In this document: piece after piece, positions 45,735-57,177 of the stretch
How positions within the stretch are numbered: position 1 is the first letter of the stretch
How the letters are laid out: each line of letters begins with the position of its first letter
DNA from: Aquarana catesbeiana
Lineage: Eukaryota; Chordata; Amphibia; Anura; Ranidae
DNA length: 64,000 bases
Assembly: GCF_042186555.1 (NCBI RefSeq)
Contig: NC_133324.1
Coordinates: forward strand, 200,465,640-200,529,639
Reading direction: 5' to 3'
The notes under the pieces: model-generated
What the model saw: only the letters and a program-made list of their open reading frames with translations
Databases searched by the model: none
Told to the model about the DNA's origin: nothing
Position numbers and translations under genes: made by a program

Positions 45735-46380
45735 ATTTGATTACAGGGAATACTGGTCAGGGTCCGCTGACCAGCTACTAATACCGCTAGCAAAATCTTA
45801 GTGAGCTAAGAAACTGAGGCCCATGTTGATATTTCAGGATAACCGGGTCTCATAATATTGGACGAGTCCAAAGAGGTGTCTAATATGCCATTATAGTTCA
45901 CTACAAGGATAAGAGGTAGATGCATGTACTGTGCCAATTTTCCCACTATTTCATAGAGTATCTGAGGCTAGAACAGAGAAGCTATATAAACATTCACCAG
46001 AACAAATTTATGAGCATAGATGTCTGCCACCAATGCCACATACTGCTCCCCCGGATCGGAAACCACCTGGTTGATGGTATAGGGCAGTGATTTACTAATT
46101 AGTGTGGCAATACCCCTGGCCTAAGAGGAGTACATGGCGTGGAGCGCCCTTTGAATCCAAGTACGTCTCAACACCAATACTTTGTTACCATCAAGATGAA
46201 TCTCATGGAGGAAGGCAATATGTGGTCGTAGGGACTTTGGGTACTGAAAAATCAAAGGATGTTTAAATTTGCTATTTAGGCCTCTGACATTCCAAGAGAT
46301 CATACACATCTTATCAAATAGTATGAGAGCCTGGACAACATTCACTAATTTAAAGTCTGTTTTGTGATAGGGGACCATGT
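45735..46380 (-). pseudogene. Tx1-like LINE endonuclease fragment
   Basis: The frame starts with SWNVRGLNSKFKHPLIFQY and continues LRPHIAFLHEIHL (family pattern F-L-Q-E-T-H-L, with the catalytic Glu in this motif). After a stop near 46120, ARGIATLISKSLPY and FVLVNVYIASLF follow in frame. These are the N-terminal motifs of the APE-type endonuclease that nicks target DNA. Stops and shifts follow before 45735. Confidence 0.8.
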
Positions 46381-46859
46381 TACTGAAGGCCTAACAGGCA
46401 ACCAGGAAACCAGACAATAGACGTTGCATCCAGAGAGAGGCGTAAACAATTACAGTGGCCATAATTAACTCCCTGCTACTACAGTATACTACACAACTAT
46501 GTATGCAGCTTTATTCCCAAAACTAGAAACCCCTCCCCCTAAAATTAATACATATGAAGCACAACTGTGCTAACCTGGAGAGACCTTTCCCTGATAAGAA
46601 AAAAGGAAAAAAAATACTATTGTCCCTAAACACTCTGTAAGGCCTAGAAGGAGTCCAAAGCAAGAAGAGCCATGGTTGCTCCCAAAATCACACCAGTACC
46701 CACATAGGTTTCCAATGAAAATTGCATAGAAGGCATATAATAAAAAACTAGGACACCGACTGACGGTGTCACCAAAAGCCAGTACATTTCTAAGGCCACA
46801 ATAGGAACCACATCAGATCAGTCAGTCATAAACCCAGGGACAATCCAGAGCGTGGATTT

Positions 46860-47340
46860 CAAAATCAAATAGTGTCAAACTAGTCACTGGCCTCCTGTCT
46901 CGAAAAACTTGACCGACCCCTGGTGTTGAACTATGAGTCCGCTAGGATACAACATGCTATATTACAGCCCCTTATCTCTCTGCTTCTGGCATACTTCCTG
47001 AAAGGATCTACTCTTTGTCTGAATCTTGGTCGAGAAATCAGGAAACAGCATAACCCTGGCATTCTTGTACTTAGGTATGCTTACAAGCTTCTGCCAATAT
47101 GGTGTTCTTGTTGCAGAAGTTCAAAAAATGAAACAAGAAGGGTCTAGGAGGGAAGCCAGATAGTCTTTTCCCCATAGGGAGTTGGTCTGCCAGCTCCACC
47201 ACATAGACGAGCTGCATCTCAGGCATAAAGAAGTTGTCAAAAAAAACTCTCTGCAAACACCACTGGATGGTGGTCCTCCGCACCCTCAGGTAAGTCCACC
47301 ACTTTGATGTTATTTTGTGCGGATTTTCCTCATCATCAAC
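46860..47340 (-). pseudogene. L1/Tx1-type ORF1 fragment
   Basis: The minus-strand frame contains FFMPEMQLVYVVELADQLPM and PPRPFLFHFLNFCNKNTILA. Shifted frames continue with VMLFPDFSTKIQTKSRSFQ. This resembles the RNA-binding L1 ORF1 core (P-R-x-I-x-x-x-F, then D-x-S, R-x-x-F). It lies upstream of the endonuclease as expected. Several frame changes show decay. Confidence 0.6.
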
Positions 47341-47351
47341 TTTAACAGTTA

Positions 47352-47525
47352 TGCCGCGTACACCTGTTCGGACATTCTGACAGCAGAATCCTGGATTTTT
47401 TTCCGACGGATGTTGGCTCAAACTTGTCTTGCATACACATGGTCGCACAAATGTTGTCGAAAATTCCGAACGTCAAAAACGCAGTGACATACAACACGTA
47501 CGACGAGCCGAGAAAAATGAAGTTT
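47352..47525 (+). mobile_element. Harbinger-type MITE, family 1, copy C, truncated
   Basis: The left end TGCCGCGTACACC follows TTA (47349-47351). The sequence matches copy B through about GAGAAAAATGAAGTT at 47525 and then stops matching. No right inverted end is present. Confidence 0.75.
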
Positions 47526-48541
47526 TTCCCGCCACTCACTTTCACCTAGAACTGCTCCCCCCACTCTCCTTTGCTAGCCCCTTCACCCCCCCCCAGCAGC
47601 GATTTCCTTCCCCACACAAACCCCATCCCCTGCAGCTACCTTTAAGAAGCCAACATCCCTCCTCTGCTGCTCCCGCCGGCTTCAGGTCCTACATTGGGCT
47701 TGGAGGAATGCTCAGGCCGCATGCCTCCTTCCTCTCTCATCGCCTGCAGCTGCTGGCCGCACTGAGGTCCGGCGATCTGACATGCTGAGAGCGCAGGAGG
47801 GGGGAGCGGTGCGGTACATGTGTTTACCATCCCCCCCTGTAATACAGTGGGTAATACAGCGATCACTACAGATCACTCCTATATGTCCACTGCCAGATGA
47901 TTGTAGTAAACCACGAGCAAGCCCCGCTGTTCTCTATGGGGCAGTCAGATGAAAATAGACTGCATGTCTATTTCCAGCCAATACCATCAAATCCAATATG
48001 CTAGATGGAGGGGGAATGGGACCCCCACCTGTCTGCTTTTAGCAGACTGGATCGGATGCAGGCGGGTATAAACAGACACATGTCCATTTATATATGTCAC
48101 TCCATAGAGAACAATAGGTGGTCCGATTGGGCTTGCCTGAAAAAGTAACAGGCAGAGCTAATCGGTCTGCTTGTGTGAAAGGGGCCTAATGAATGCACAG
48201 GTGTTCTGTGCATCTCTGTGCAGGCAGTCCCATAGATATAATTTGAAATGTAGCAACTGCATGAACAGAGCCATTGCTCCCAATTTAACATCCATGTAGG
48301 TCCGCGTGCATGTCCCTAAACTCACACTGTCTGTGTTCGGGGTCGGGTACCCACACAGATGTCAGATTGGGAACAGCAGCTATGCCTGTGCAGCCATTGC
48401 ATCCCAATTGGCATAAATGGGACTGCCTGCATGGGGATGCATGAAACACCTGTGCATCCCATGCAGGTAAACATGGCCCTCCATGGGCGTACACTTTAGT
48501 ATGCCACATGTGACCATGCTTTAATAGGATTTATGCGTAAT
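47526..48541. other. Unassigned, mixed composition
   Basis: A C-rich stretch (47530-47780) and a segment near 48170-48190 reading TGTGAAAGGGGCCTAAT, resembling a right edge of the GGCCC-type MITEs. Open frames here are short and match nothing recognised. Confidence 0.3.
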
Positions 48542-49542
48542 CTGTAGCACTTTTTTTATTCTACAGGTCATGTGTTTTCAGAAATGTCTAGTATGAGGGG
48601 TCTTTTCAAATTCTGAAAGCTGTAAGTGAAAAATGGTAACCTCTGGATTTTTCAAGTAAATTGTTTTTATTTACAGTTGTGTACCTTCAGTTTTCACCAT
48701 TTCACAAAAAGGTGCAATTTAGAATGTACAAATATTTGTAATTTATTAACTCAATACAGTTTTAACATTTATATTTACTAGGAATTTAGCAGGAATGTTG
48801 TACATTTTGCCATGTATGAATCCACTGTTAATGATTTTAGTGTTTTTTAGGCGAAAAAAATTGTTTTGATAAACATTTGCGAAAATATTGTGTAGCACCT
48901 TCTTTTTATTTTACTGGTCATGTGCTTTCAGAAAATTTATGGTTTGGTTCACAAACTCTGAAAGCTGTAAGTGAAAAAACCTCCAGATTTTTAGATACAT
49001 TTTTGCATACGTCTGAAAAGGCGCAATTTAAAATTTACAAACATTTGTTATTGATAACTCAATACAGGTTTAGCTTTTATATTTAGAAAGAACTTAGGAG
49101 GAATTTTGTAAATTTTGAAAATTTGTTGTTTGAATCTGCTAATAATGATTTTAGTGCATTTTTAGCAAAAATATTGATTGGTAAACATTTGCGCAAATAT
49201 CGCGGGGCCTTAAAAATCAGTAGCACCTTCCATTCATTCTACTGGTACTTTGCTTTCAGAAAATGTATAGTTTGTGGGGTCTTTAAAAACTACGAAAGCT
49301 GAAAGTGAAAAATGAAAATCTCCAGATTTTTAGAGAAATTTGATTATTTATAGTTTTGTGTACGTTCAGTTTTCACCATTTCGCAAAAAGGTGCAATTTA
49401 AAATTTACAAGTATTTGTTATTTATTAACTCAATACAGGTTAAGCTTTTATATTTAGCATGAATTTTGTATTTTTAGCAAAAATATTGGTTTGGTAAACA
49501 GTTGCCCAAATATCATGGGGCCTTAAAAATCAGTAGCACCTT
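48542..49542. repeat. ~320-bp tandem repeat array, left part
   Basis: Units start near 48542, 48891 and 49218, with a fourth beginning near 49531. Each begins with a TAGCACCTTC-type motif and holds TCTGAAAGCTGTAAGTGAAA, TTTTCACCATTTC and TTATTAACTCAATACA. Unit lengths are about 349, 328 and 313 bp. The fourth unit is cut by the DIRS element and resumes at 57178. Confidence 0.85.
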
Positions 49543-49661
49543 CTTTTCCTGGACCTCCCCATGTCAGCCTACTATGGGTCAGCTCCGCCCCCTCTGACCC
49601 CTCCAGGACCACCTCTTTCTTAGCCCATAAAGCGTAGCTGTCTGCCCACCCCAGTGTTCTT
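49543..49661 (+). repeat. DIRS left inverted terminal repeat
   Basis: Matches the inverse of 57030-57146 through CCCCATGTCAGCCTACTATG, CAGCTCCGCCCCCTCTGACC and TTAGCCCATAAAG. Confidence 0.9.
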
Positions 49662-49837
49662 TTTTCGTCCTCGCTCCGGACGCCTTTTAAAGTTTATTTT
49701 TATTATTTTTTCTTTCTTTTTTTTTTCTCCATCCACCATTCATCCTGTTTGAGTTCAGCCTCTCCCGGTTCAGAAGACCCCCCCATATAGGCTGTAAATC
49801 TCCTGAGGAGGTGGGTTCCTGTGGTGCTGGGATTGTA

Positions 49838-51440
49838 CAGTCCCTGACAAAAGTCTTGTTGCTTCTCTATTTTGTAGAAACTCCTGCTATTAACCTGACT
49901 TTTAATTAATCAACTGGTGTTAGAAATAGCTCATATGAAAAGCTAAAGCCCTCCCAAATGATGTTTAATGCACTGAAATAAATTAGTTTCACTGAAAAAA
50001 AGATTTATCATTTAATCAAGACAGACAGGTCAAATTTTGGCAAGGCAAAAGTTTTGTCGCCTATACAGAAATTGAACAACTTTACTGAAAATCCAAAAAT
50101 ATGTCAGCAAATTAAGTAGTGGTGCTGTGAGATCCAAATTTAATATCTTGTATGACTTCCATGAGCTTGAAGGACAGCATCCATGCGGTTTGGCAAGGAT
50201 TCATACAATTTATTGATGAAGTCATCAGGAATAGCAAAGAAAACAGTCTTGCATGCCTCCCAGAGTTCATCAATATTCTTTGGTTTCGTCTTCCATGCTT
50301 CATCTTTCATCCTACACCACATATGCTCAATGATGTTCATGTCTGGTGACTGGGCTGGCCAATCCTGGAGCATCTTGATCTTCTTTGCCTTAAGGAACTT
50401 TGATGTGGAGATGGAAGTATGCGATGGAGCACCATCCTGCTGCACAATTTGGCCTTTTCTATGGTTGGGAATATAAGAGGTAGCTGAGATTTCTTGGTAT
50501 TTTAGACTATTGATGTTGCCTTCCACCCTGCAGATCCCTCGCACACCCCCATACTGGATGTAACCCCAGACCATGATTTTACCTCCACCAAACTTCACTG
50601 TTTTCTGGGCTCAATGCAGGTTGCAGTAGGTCTCCTGCAATATTTGAGGCGACTGGGGTGTAATTCAACAGAAGATTCATCTGAAAAATCCACTTTCTGC
50701 CACTTTTCCAGAGTCCATCCTTTTAGCAAGCTGTGGCCCTTGTCTTTTGTTTAGTGCTGGCTTATGGGCACTGATTCAACCATGGAGGCCATTTCGAGAC
50801 AGAATCCAACAAACTGTTCTGGTTGACACAGGGACTTCAGGTGACCAGGTCTTGTGGAGCTCTGCTGCAGTGGAAAATGGGCTGACCTTGGATTTTCGAG
50901 CCAGCAAAAGGTCCTCTCGAGCAGTTGTCTTGCAGGGTCAACCTGACCTGGCCTTGTCCAAAACGTCTCCAGTCTCTTCAAATCTTTTTTTTTATCCTCT
51001 GAACTTGACGCTGAGACACATTGAAGGTGTCTGCCACATCAGCAGTGGATCTGGTCTTCAGCCTCTTGATAATCAACACTTTAGACTCCGGGTGAATCTT
51101 TGGCATGTTTGCAGAGGTCTAATTGCAGTTGAGAAGGTCTAGTGTACTGGTGTTCTTTTTATACACACCTGAGACCTAATTGATCCATTATTAGTCACAG
51201 GTGAAGCTCATATAACAAGGCGTCAACACTTATGTCTTGGCAAAAATTGACTAATGGGCTTTACCAAGCTGTGAATATTAGAATACTTTTTGTCAGTTTC
51301 GTTTTGCACTGAAACATTATTACAAAAGCTGTTGGGATTAAAATGACCCATTTCTTGTAACAAAATCTTGATTAGAAATATATTTTAGCGGCACTTCAGG
51401 TCAATTTGTACACAAGCGACAAGACTTTTGTCAGGGACTG
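49838..51440 (-). mobile_element. Tc1-like transposon, DD35E type, inside DIRS
   Basis: Inverted ends start CAGTCCCTGACAAAAGTCTT and finish with the inverse, flanked by TA (49836-49837 and 51441-51442). It is 1603 bp and inserted in the 5' part of the DIRS element. It carries one minus-strand transposase. Confidence 0.95.
50140..51140 (-). pseudogene. DD35E Tc1-like transposase pseudogene
   Basis: On the minus strand the N-terminal part (51140-50980) has RSTADVADTFNVSQRQVQRI, a helix-turn-helix. The first Asp lies in VDFSDESS (about 50665). A frame change near 50610 leads into the intact C-terminal block (50598-50140): MKFGGGKIMVWGYI, the second Asp in VQQDGAPSHTS, and the Glu in NIIEHMWCRM. 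Thirty-five residues separate that Asp and Glu, against 34 in the other Tc1 copies here. The block ends with AHGSHTRY and a stop. Shifts between 50600 and 50980 inactivate the gene, but all three catalytic acids survive. Confidence 0.85.
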
Positions 51441-53020
51441 TATGGTATAGTATAAATGACTGTGTATTACTGGCAAAGGTCACTGGCAGTATAAATGACT
51501 GTATATACCTTCGTTAGGCAGGTGCTGGCACTCTCTCCTTCCATGTTTTAGTGTATTCAAGCAGTGGTTTGGCTCGCTCGGACTTGTAGTTTACCACCTC
51601 CACATGTATTACTTTCAGGAAGCTCAGAGTTGAGCAGGTGAGGTCAGAGGCAGCTTGCTCTTTGGGTTGCCTAGCAAACACCAGAATGCTCACTGCTGAT
51701 TTGCAGCAGGCTCTGTCCTCTAGCCTAATCTCAGCCTCCAGCTAATCAATCTGCTGCTCTGCTCTGGTAAGCCTCCTTCCAGGACTCTCATTGCATACTG
51801 CTGTGTTACTTGTCTGTCAGAGTGTTTTTATTATCCTGTGCCTTATAGGTCTGGGGAATTTTGCCTGCCTGCCTAGCTGCCTTAGCACTGAAGATTCGGA
51901 TGGAGAAGTTTATTTTAATTGTATTTAATTAATTTATTTTTTTTGTTTTAAAAAAAAAAAAGTTTATTTATTTACTTATTTTTTTAAAAAGAGAGCACAT
52001 CCTCTGTGTTTTACAGAGAGAAGGGCCCAGTGCGAGATAAACGCCCGCAAAGAGGTTCCAAATCAGCATCCAGCTTCAAAGGAGTAAAAAAGGGACTAGA
52101 TATGACAAATCATAGAGTCGCATGCAGCTGGATAGATGCCTGTTGTCACAGAATTCCAGATCTCCCTCGCCCTTACCTCACTTTACTCGCTCGGACCCGA
52201 GCCAAGAGATGCCAAGACATCAGAAAGCCTCTAGAAACAGCACATCCGGGCGCAGACACAGAAGAAGATCCTCTTCTTCGGATAGGTCTTCATCGCCAGC
52301 CCAGGCAGAAGAAAGATCCTGTTGGGCCTGCTCAACTGAGGTCCTCAGAGAAAAGTGGGTATGTGCATCTTGCTTCAAGGAGGCGGCTCAGGACAATGCT
52401 GCGAAAGCACGCCAGGTTAAATCCTACATTAAGCACACAGTTAAGGAAGGGTTAAAGAGTGTTTCAAGGAATCCTGCTCATCCTGCTGTATCTTCAGCAT
52501 CTGCAGATTCAGATCATGTGTTTTCAATGCGTTTTAACTCTGAAGTCGATAGCGGTTCGGATCCATCTGAGGCTGAGATGGTCTCGGAATCGCATACGTT
52601 TGATTCTTGCATTGGTTCCCCCCTTGGTGAAGGCTGTTAAGGATGAGATGAAGTGGCAGGAAGAATCGTCACCTCCAAAGAAACAGCAAAGATACGACCC
52701 GTATTTTAAATAAATCGTTACCTTCCTTCCCATTCATTTCTGTAAATGAAAGAAGTAATTGACGATGAGTGGGCGGGGCCTGAGAAGAAACTCAATGTGC
52801 ATAATAGAGTATTGAAGCTGTACCCCTTGGGACACTAGGTCTAAGGTGGATGCTTCATTGCGTAGATTTGCCCACCACATTACGCTTCCGCTGGAGGATT
52901 CAGTCTCTTTTAGGGATCCTATGGATCGCAGAATAAATGCAGACCTAAAAAGGTTGTATAGTTTGGCCGGAGCAGCCTGCAGACCGGCGGTAGCACTCAC
53001 TTCTGTGGCAGCAGCACTTA

Positions 53021-53166
53021 GGCTGCTTTCACACCTGTGCGTTTTTGGTGCTTTTTTGCGGATTTGCACTAGCGTCCATTTACCATGGTCTCCTTTGGAA
53101 CACGTTCTGTGGTGCAGGTCTGCGGAATACAGGGAGTGCTGGGAGTGCATGGGTGTGAATCCAGCC
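53021..53166. mobile_element. MITE E, GGCTGCTTTCACACC family
   Basis: Inverted ends GGCTGCTTTCACACC and GGTGTGAATCCAGCC. TTA on both sides (53018-53020 and 53167-53169). It is 146 bp and non-coding. Its right TTA is also the left TTA of the next MITE. Confidence 0.85.
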
Positions 53167-53169
53167 TTA

Positions 53170-53603
53170 TAGGGCGTACACACGGTCAGACTTTGTTCGG
53201 ACATTCCGACAACAAAATCCTAGGATTTTTTCCGATGGATGTTGGCTCAAACTTGTCTTGCATACACACGGTCACACAAAGTTGTCGGAAAATCCGATCG
53301 TTCTGAACGCGGTGACGTAAAACACGTACATCGGGACTATAAACGGGGCAGTGGCCAATAGCTTTCATCTCTTTATTTATTCTGAGCATGCGTGGCACTT
53401 TGTCCGTCAGGTTTGTGTACACACAATCGGAATTTCCGACAACGGATTTTGTTGTCGGAAAATTTTATCTCCTGCTCTCCGACTTTGTGTGTCGGAAAAT
53501 CCGATGGAAAACGTCCGATGGAGCCCACACACGGTCGGAATTTCCGACAACACGCTCCGATCGGACATTTTCCATCGGAAAATCCGACCGCGTGTACGGG
53601 GCA
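53170..53603. mobile_element. Harbinger-type MITE, family 1, copy D
   Basis: Ends TAGGGCGTACACACGG and CGCGTGTACGGGGCA, flanked by TTA (53167-53169 and 53604-53606). It is 434 bp. Several internal TTCCGACAA/TTGTCGGAA pairs allow extensive folding. Confidence 0.85.
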
Positions 53604-54059
53604 TTAGAGTGTGGGTAGCAGAGCTGGTGGATGGATGTTTGGATGAAAGTCTGGGAAGTGGAAGTTTTTCTCCTTTGCAGTTTTCAAGACTGCTGTAGAG
53701 TTTGTGGCTGAAGTGGCTCGACCAGGTCAAGATGACGGCTCATTCCGTCACAGCCCGCAGAGCCTTATGGTTAAAGCATTGGTCGACCGATATGGCTTCG
53801 AAGCACAGTCTGTGTTTGGTTCCATTCGATGGGAAGCTACTCTTCGGAAAGACTTAGAATCAGCAATTCAGCGGGTTTCCAGCAGCAGATCTTGCCTAAT
53901 CCCAAAAAAGAGAAAAAGACAACAGCAGCCATTTCGGTTTAACAAGAGATCCAAAAAAGGATTCAGAGAGGCCAGTGCTTACAGGTAGTTTTTCAAACAG
54001 TGGAAGGGAGCTGGTTCAACCTTCCAGAAACCTTCCAAGCCCAGGGCCAACAAAGCTTC

Positions 54060-55870
54060 TAAGTCCTTCTGAAGGTGTCTCCGCTTAACCCTCTCAAGTA
54101 GGAGCAAGACTAGCCCAATTTGAGGGGGGTTTGGGCGGACAAATTACAGGATGCCTGGATTGTAGCCGTCATTCTATTACGTTAACGTCTGGAGTTCAGG
54201 ACAAGGCCCCCTCAGACCTTGTTCTTAGAAACTGGAATTCCTACGGATTTGGAAAGGAGGTAATGTTTGCAAGGATATATAGGGGAGCTGTTGGCAGCAA
54301 GGGCCATCCTTCCGGTTCCAAGGCACGAATTGGGTCAGAGTATTTTCCCCTCTGTTTTTGGTCCCAGAGGCTTCAGGGGGTTTCGGACCAGTTTTTGACC
54401 TCAAAGTCCTGAATTCTTACATGAAGGTTCCACCATTCAAAATGGAGTAATTGGAAACGATCATTTCGGTTGTGGAGTCAGGAGACTGGATGGTTTCCAT
54501 CGATCTGGCGGATGGGTATCTTCATGTTTCCACAGACGCATCTCCCCATCGCTTTCTCAGGTTTTCCATAGAAGGCTCTCATTTTCAATTTTAATGTCTC
54601 CTATTCCGTCTCTGCACGACTCTGACAACATTTTCAAAGCTACTATCTGCTGTCTGTCAAATTAGCTCCTTCTAGTTCATGTGAATTTCACCTGCAAAAC
54701 ACTAGCTTGTTTCGGCTGATCAACTTTCGAAAGAGCTAGATGCATCCGACCCAATAGTTGGAGTATTTAGGAGTACAATTCGACACGGATCGGAGTCATG
54801 TTTCTCTTCCTCAGAGGAAGGTCCAGGAGACTCAGTCTCAGACAATAGCAGTGATGGCCAGGCCTTCTATGATGGTGAAGGAATGCATGCAGTATCTGGG
54901 GGTTCTATCAGCCACAGTTCCAGTAGTCCCGTGGGTCAGGTGGCGCAGAAGGAGGTTTCAATGCAACTTTCTTCTTCAGTGGAATCATCACTCCTTGTTC
55001 CAGAAAATCTATCTGCCAATTCCGATAATCTGGTCACTGGTTTGGTAGTCAGTAGCTCGCAATCTTTCCCGCGAAGTTCTGTTGAAGGCCTCAGAACCAA
55101 TAGTGGTGACGACTGGCAGACTGCAGGGCGCACTGCCTGGGACAGCAGGTTCAAGGCCAATGGAACCTTTGTTGGGAACCAATCCTGGGATTGGATGCTG
55201 TCAGATGCGCTCTCTTAGTGTTCCAACCTATGTTGTGAGGTCGAGCTGTCAAGATTCCTTTGGACAACAAAACTACGGTGGCTTATGTGTATTTTCAAGG
55301 GGGCACAAGAAGTCCCCCTCTCCTTCAGGTGGCATGTCAATCTTCCTATACGCAGAGAAGAATCTCGGCTCTCTTACAGCATCTTATCTCCCAGGACCTG
55401 GGAATGTTTTAGCAGATCACTTGAGTCGAGGCTTTGGGGATCACAACAAATGGGGCCTCAACCCTAAGTACCTACGCAAGATCTTCAGGGTCTGGGGGAT
55501 GCCTTCGATAGATCTTATGGCATTGGAGGAGAATTGTCAACTGCCTTGCTTCTTCTCCCGGGCCTGGCATCCACAGGCGTTGGGTCAGGGTGCTCTGTCC
55601 AGGTCTTGGAACTTCCCCTTGGTGTATGTGTTCCCGCCGCTTCCATTGGCTCTCAAAATCCTGCTGAAGATTCAGAGAGAAAAGGTCGCAGCAATAGTAG
55701 TCCTATCTTTACTGGCTCAGGGAGCCGTGGTTCCCTCTGGCTTGGAGGATAAAGTTGGGCTCACCAATCCCACTGCCTCCTTGTCAAAATCTCCTTCTGC
55801 AGAGAGGGGCCTGACACCCAAACCATGGGAGGATGAAGTTAATGACTTGGAAGTGAGAGGGGGGCTTTAA
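54060..55870 (+). pseudogene. DIRS reverse transcriptase/RNase H
   Basis: Fragments in order: GARLAQFEGG (about 54111), an RT palm region with many shifts (54450-54620, where the family's L-x-D-A-Y box reads LADGYLHVS in one frame), EYLGVQFDTDRSHVSLPQRK (about 54761), and the RNase H motif LDNKTTVAYV with GGTRS (about 55262-55310). Then come LPGPGNVLADHLSRGF (about 55387), NKWGLNP (about 55447) and PSIDLMALEENCQLPCFFSR (about 55503), which are diagnostic of the DIRS RT-RH to recombinase junction. At least six frame changes make it inactive. Confidence 0.85.
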
Positions 55871-55999
55871 CTGGCTTGGGTCTCTCGGGCGGTGTAATGG
55901 AGACATTTTAGGCTCATAAGAGTTCCACGAATATAACCGGATCTGGAATACTAACATTTTGGAGTTTCTGCAGAGTGGTCTCTAAAGGTTAGCTTATAA

Positions 56000-56770
56000 T
56001 TCCCTGAAGGGTCAAATCCCCACCTTGACTGCTATGTCGTGTACAAGATATGCTCTACATCCATTGGTGATCTGATTTTTAGGGGCAGCCATAGAAATCA
56101 GACCTCCATTGAAATCGTTTTTTCCAAAAGAGGACTTAACACTGGTCTTGGGAACATTGCTGGTTCCTCCGTTTTATCAAGATTTCTCTTTTTCATTATT
56201 TCTTTTAACAGTTTTTTGTTTTTGTTTTTTACTAGCCGTTGTCTCAGCCCGAAGAGTCTCCGAGTTGTGTGCCTTCTCATCTAAAGAACCATATTGTTTG
56301 GTGCTCCTAGACAAGATAGTACAGGCCGATACCGAACTTTCTACCTAAGGTGGCCACATAATTGCGTATCAACTGGGAGGTCATTCTCCCAGCCTTTCCA
56401 GGAGATACAGCTGATGAGTGGAGTAGGTTAGACCTGGTCTCTGCGGTTTCAACCTACCTGAAATGGACTAAAAGCTTTTGAAAACAAGATCAGCTGTAGG
56501 TTTTCCCAATGGGGTATGCCAGCAACATCCAGAGGTGTGTCTTCCTGATTTGTCAAGACCATACATATTGCATACAAAACGCTGGGCCTTCCTCCTCCTC
56601 CAGAGATCAAAGCACATTCGACGTATGGTATGGCAGCATCCTGGGCAGCATACGCGAAGGTCACCCCTGAGGTAGTTTGCAGAGCAGCAAGCTGGAACAC
56701 GTCCAACACCTTTTATTAGGCATTACAGGCTTAATTTGGCTTGTCCGCCTGAGGAAACATTTGGTTCTAT
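56000..56770 (+). pseudogene. DIRS tyrosine recombinase pseudogene
   Basis: This enzyme integrates the circular DIRS DNA. The first catalytic Arg is visible in LLAVVSARRVSELCAFSSKE (56226-56290). The second box, which in the family reads H-S-T-R-x-M-A-A-S-W-A, here is AHSTYGMAASWAAYA (about 56612), so the Arg is Tyr (56624-56626). VCRAASWNTSNTF follows. The nucleophile region, I-R-H-Y-R-L-N-L, survives but lies one frame away, with Tyr at 56724-56726. The product is therefore dead by substitution and frameshift. Residue roles are family knowledge. Confidence 0.85.
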
Positions 56771-56884
56771 GGTTATTACGGCGGCTGTTGCCCATTAAAA
56801 ATTTGAGTAGCATTGCATTGAGGATTTGGCTTATTTTTTATTTTTTTTTGTCTTCCCTCCCTTCTTAATATTGCTTGGTACATC

Positions 56885-56990
56885 CCATAGTAGGCTGACA
56901 TGGGGAGGTCCAGGAATAAGGAAAATTGTTATCCATACTTACCGTAATTTTCCTTTCCTGGATCCTCCCCATGTCAGCCGGGGGATGCCC
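56885..56990 (+). repeat. DIRS internal complementary region
   Basis: The first half (CCCATAGTAGGCTGACATGG) is the inverse of the left outer edge. The second half (CCGTAATTTTCCTTTCCTGG) is the inverse of the right outer edge including its AT-rich extension. DIRS replication models use this region as a template to join the two ends into a circle. Confidence 0.85.
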
Positions 56991-57029
56991 ACCCAGTTTA
57001 TCCGTTGCAAGGTGAGTTTTTTTTTTTTG

Positions 57030-57146
57030 AACACTGGTGTGGGCAAACAGCCGCCCTTTATGGGCTAAGAACAAGGTGGTTCTGGAGGGGTCAGAGGGGG
57101 CGGAGCTGACCCATAGTAGGCTGACATGGGGAGGATCCAGAAAAGG
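57030..57146 (+). repeat. DIRS right inverted terminal repeat
   Basis: Inverse of 49543-49661. A further ~32 bp outside it (57147-57178) is specific to the right end and is found, inverted, only in the internal complementary region. Confidence 0.9.
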
Positions 57147-57177
57147 AAAATTATGGTAAGTATGGATAACAATTTTC

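Larger units (their letters stand above)
40155..47350 (-). mobile_element. Tx1-like L1 LINE, minus strand, fragmented
   Basis: Pieces of one non-LTR retrotransposon appear in the correct order on the minus strand: ORF1 (about 47340-46860), endonuclease (46378-45735), reverse transcriptase (43570-42060) and the ORF2 C-terminus (40640-40179). It is interrupted by a Tc1 at 40666, a piggyBac-like element at 44025 and bounded by a MITE at 47352. The 3' poly(A) is not visible. Confidence 0.75.
52122..53995 (+). pseudogene. DIRS gag-like ORF1, split by MITEs
   Basis: The first frame (52122-52640) encodes a Ser/Arg-rich segment (SGRRHRRRSSSSDRSSSPA) and CWACSTEVLREKWVCASC, a Cys-x2-Cys ... Cys-x2-Cys arrangement that may bind zinc. 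Later frames hold SLRRFAHHITLPLED and DPMDRRINADLKRLYSLAGA (about 52850-52970). Two MITEs (53021-53603) sit after AVALTSVAAAL; when they and one TTA are disregarded, the same frame continues with RVWVAELVDGCLDESLGSG. A final segment reads KDLESAIQRVSSSRSCLIPK. Several stops (about 52640, 52711, 53698) show inactivation. Function by family: RNA-binding structural protein. Confidence 0.7.

Noticed and set aside
55082..55870. 262-codon open frame as an intact gene
   Set aside because: Only its second half matches DIRS protein; the first half is out of frame with RT motifs, so it is a chance-extended fragment.
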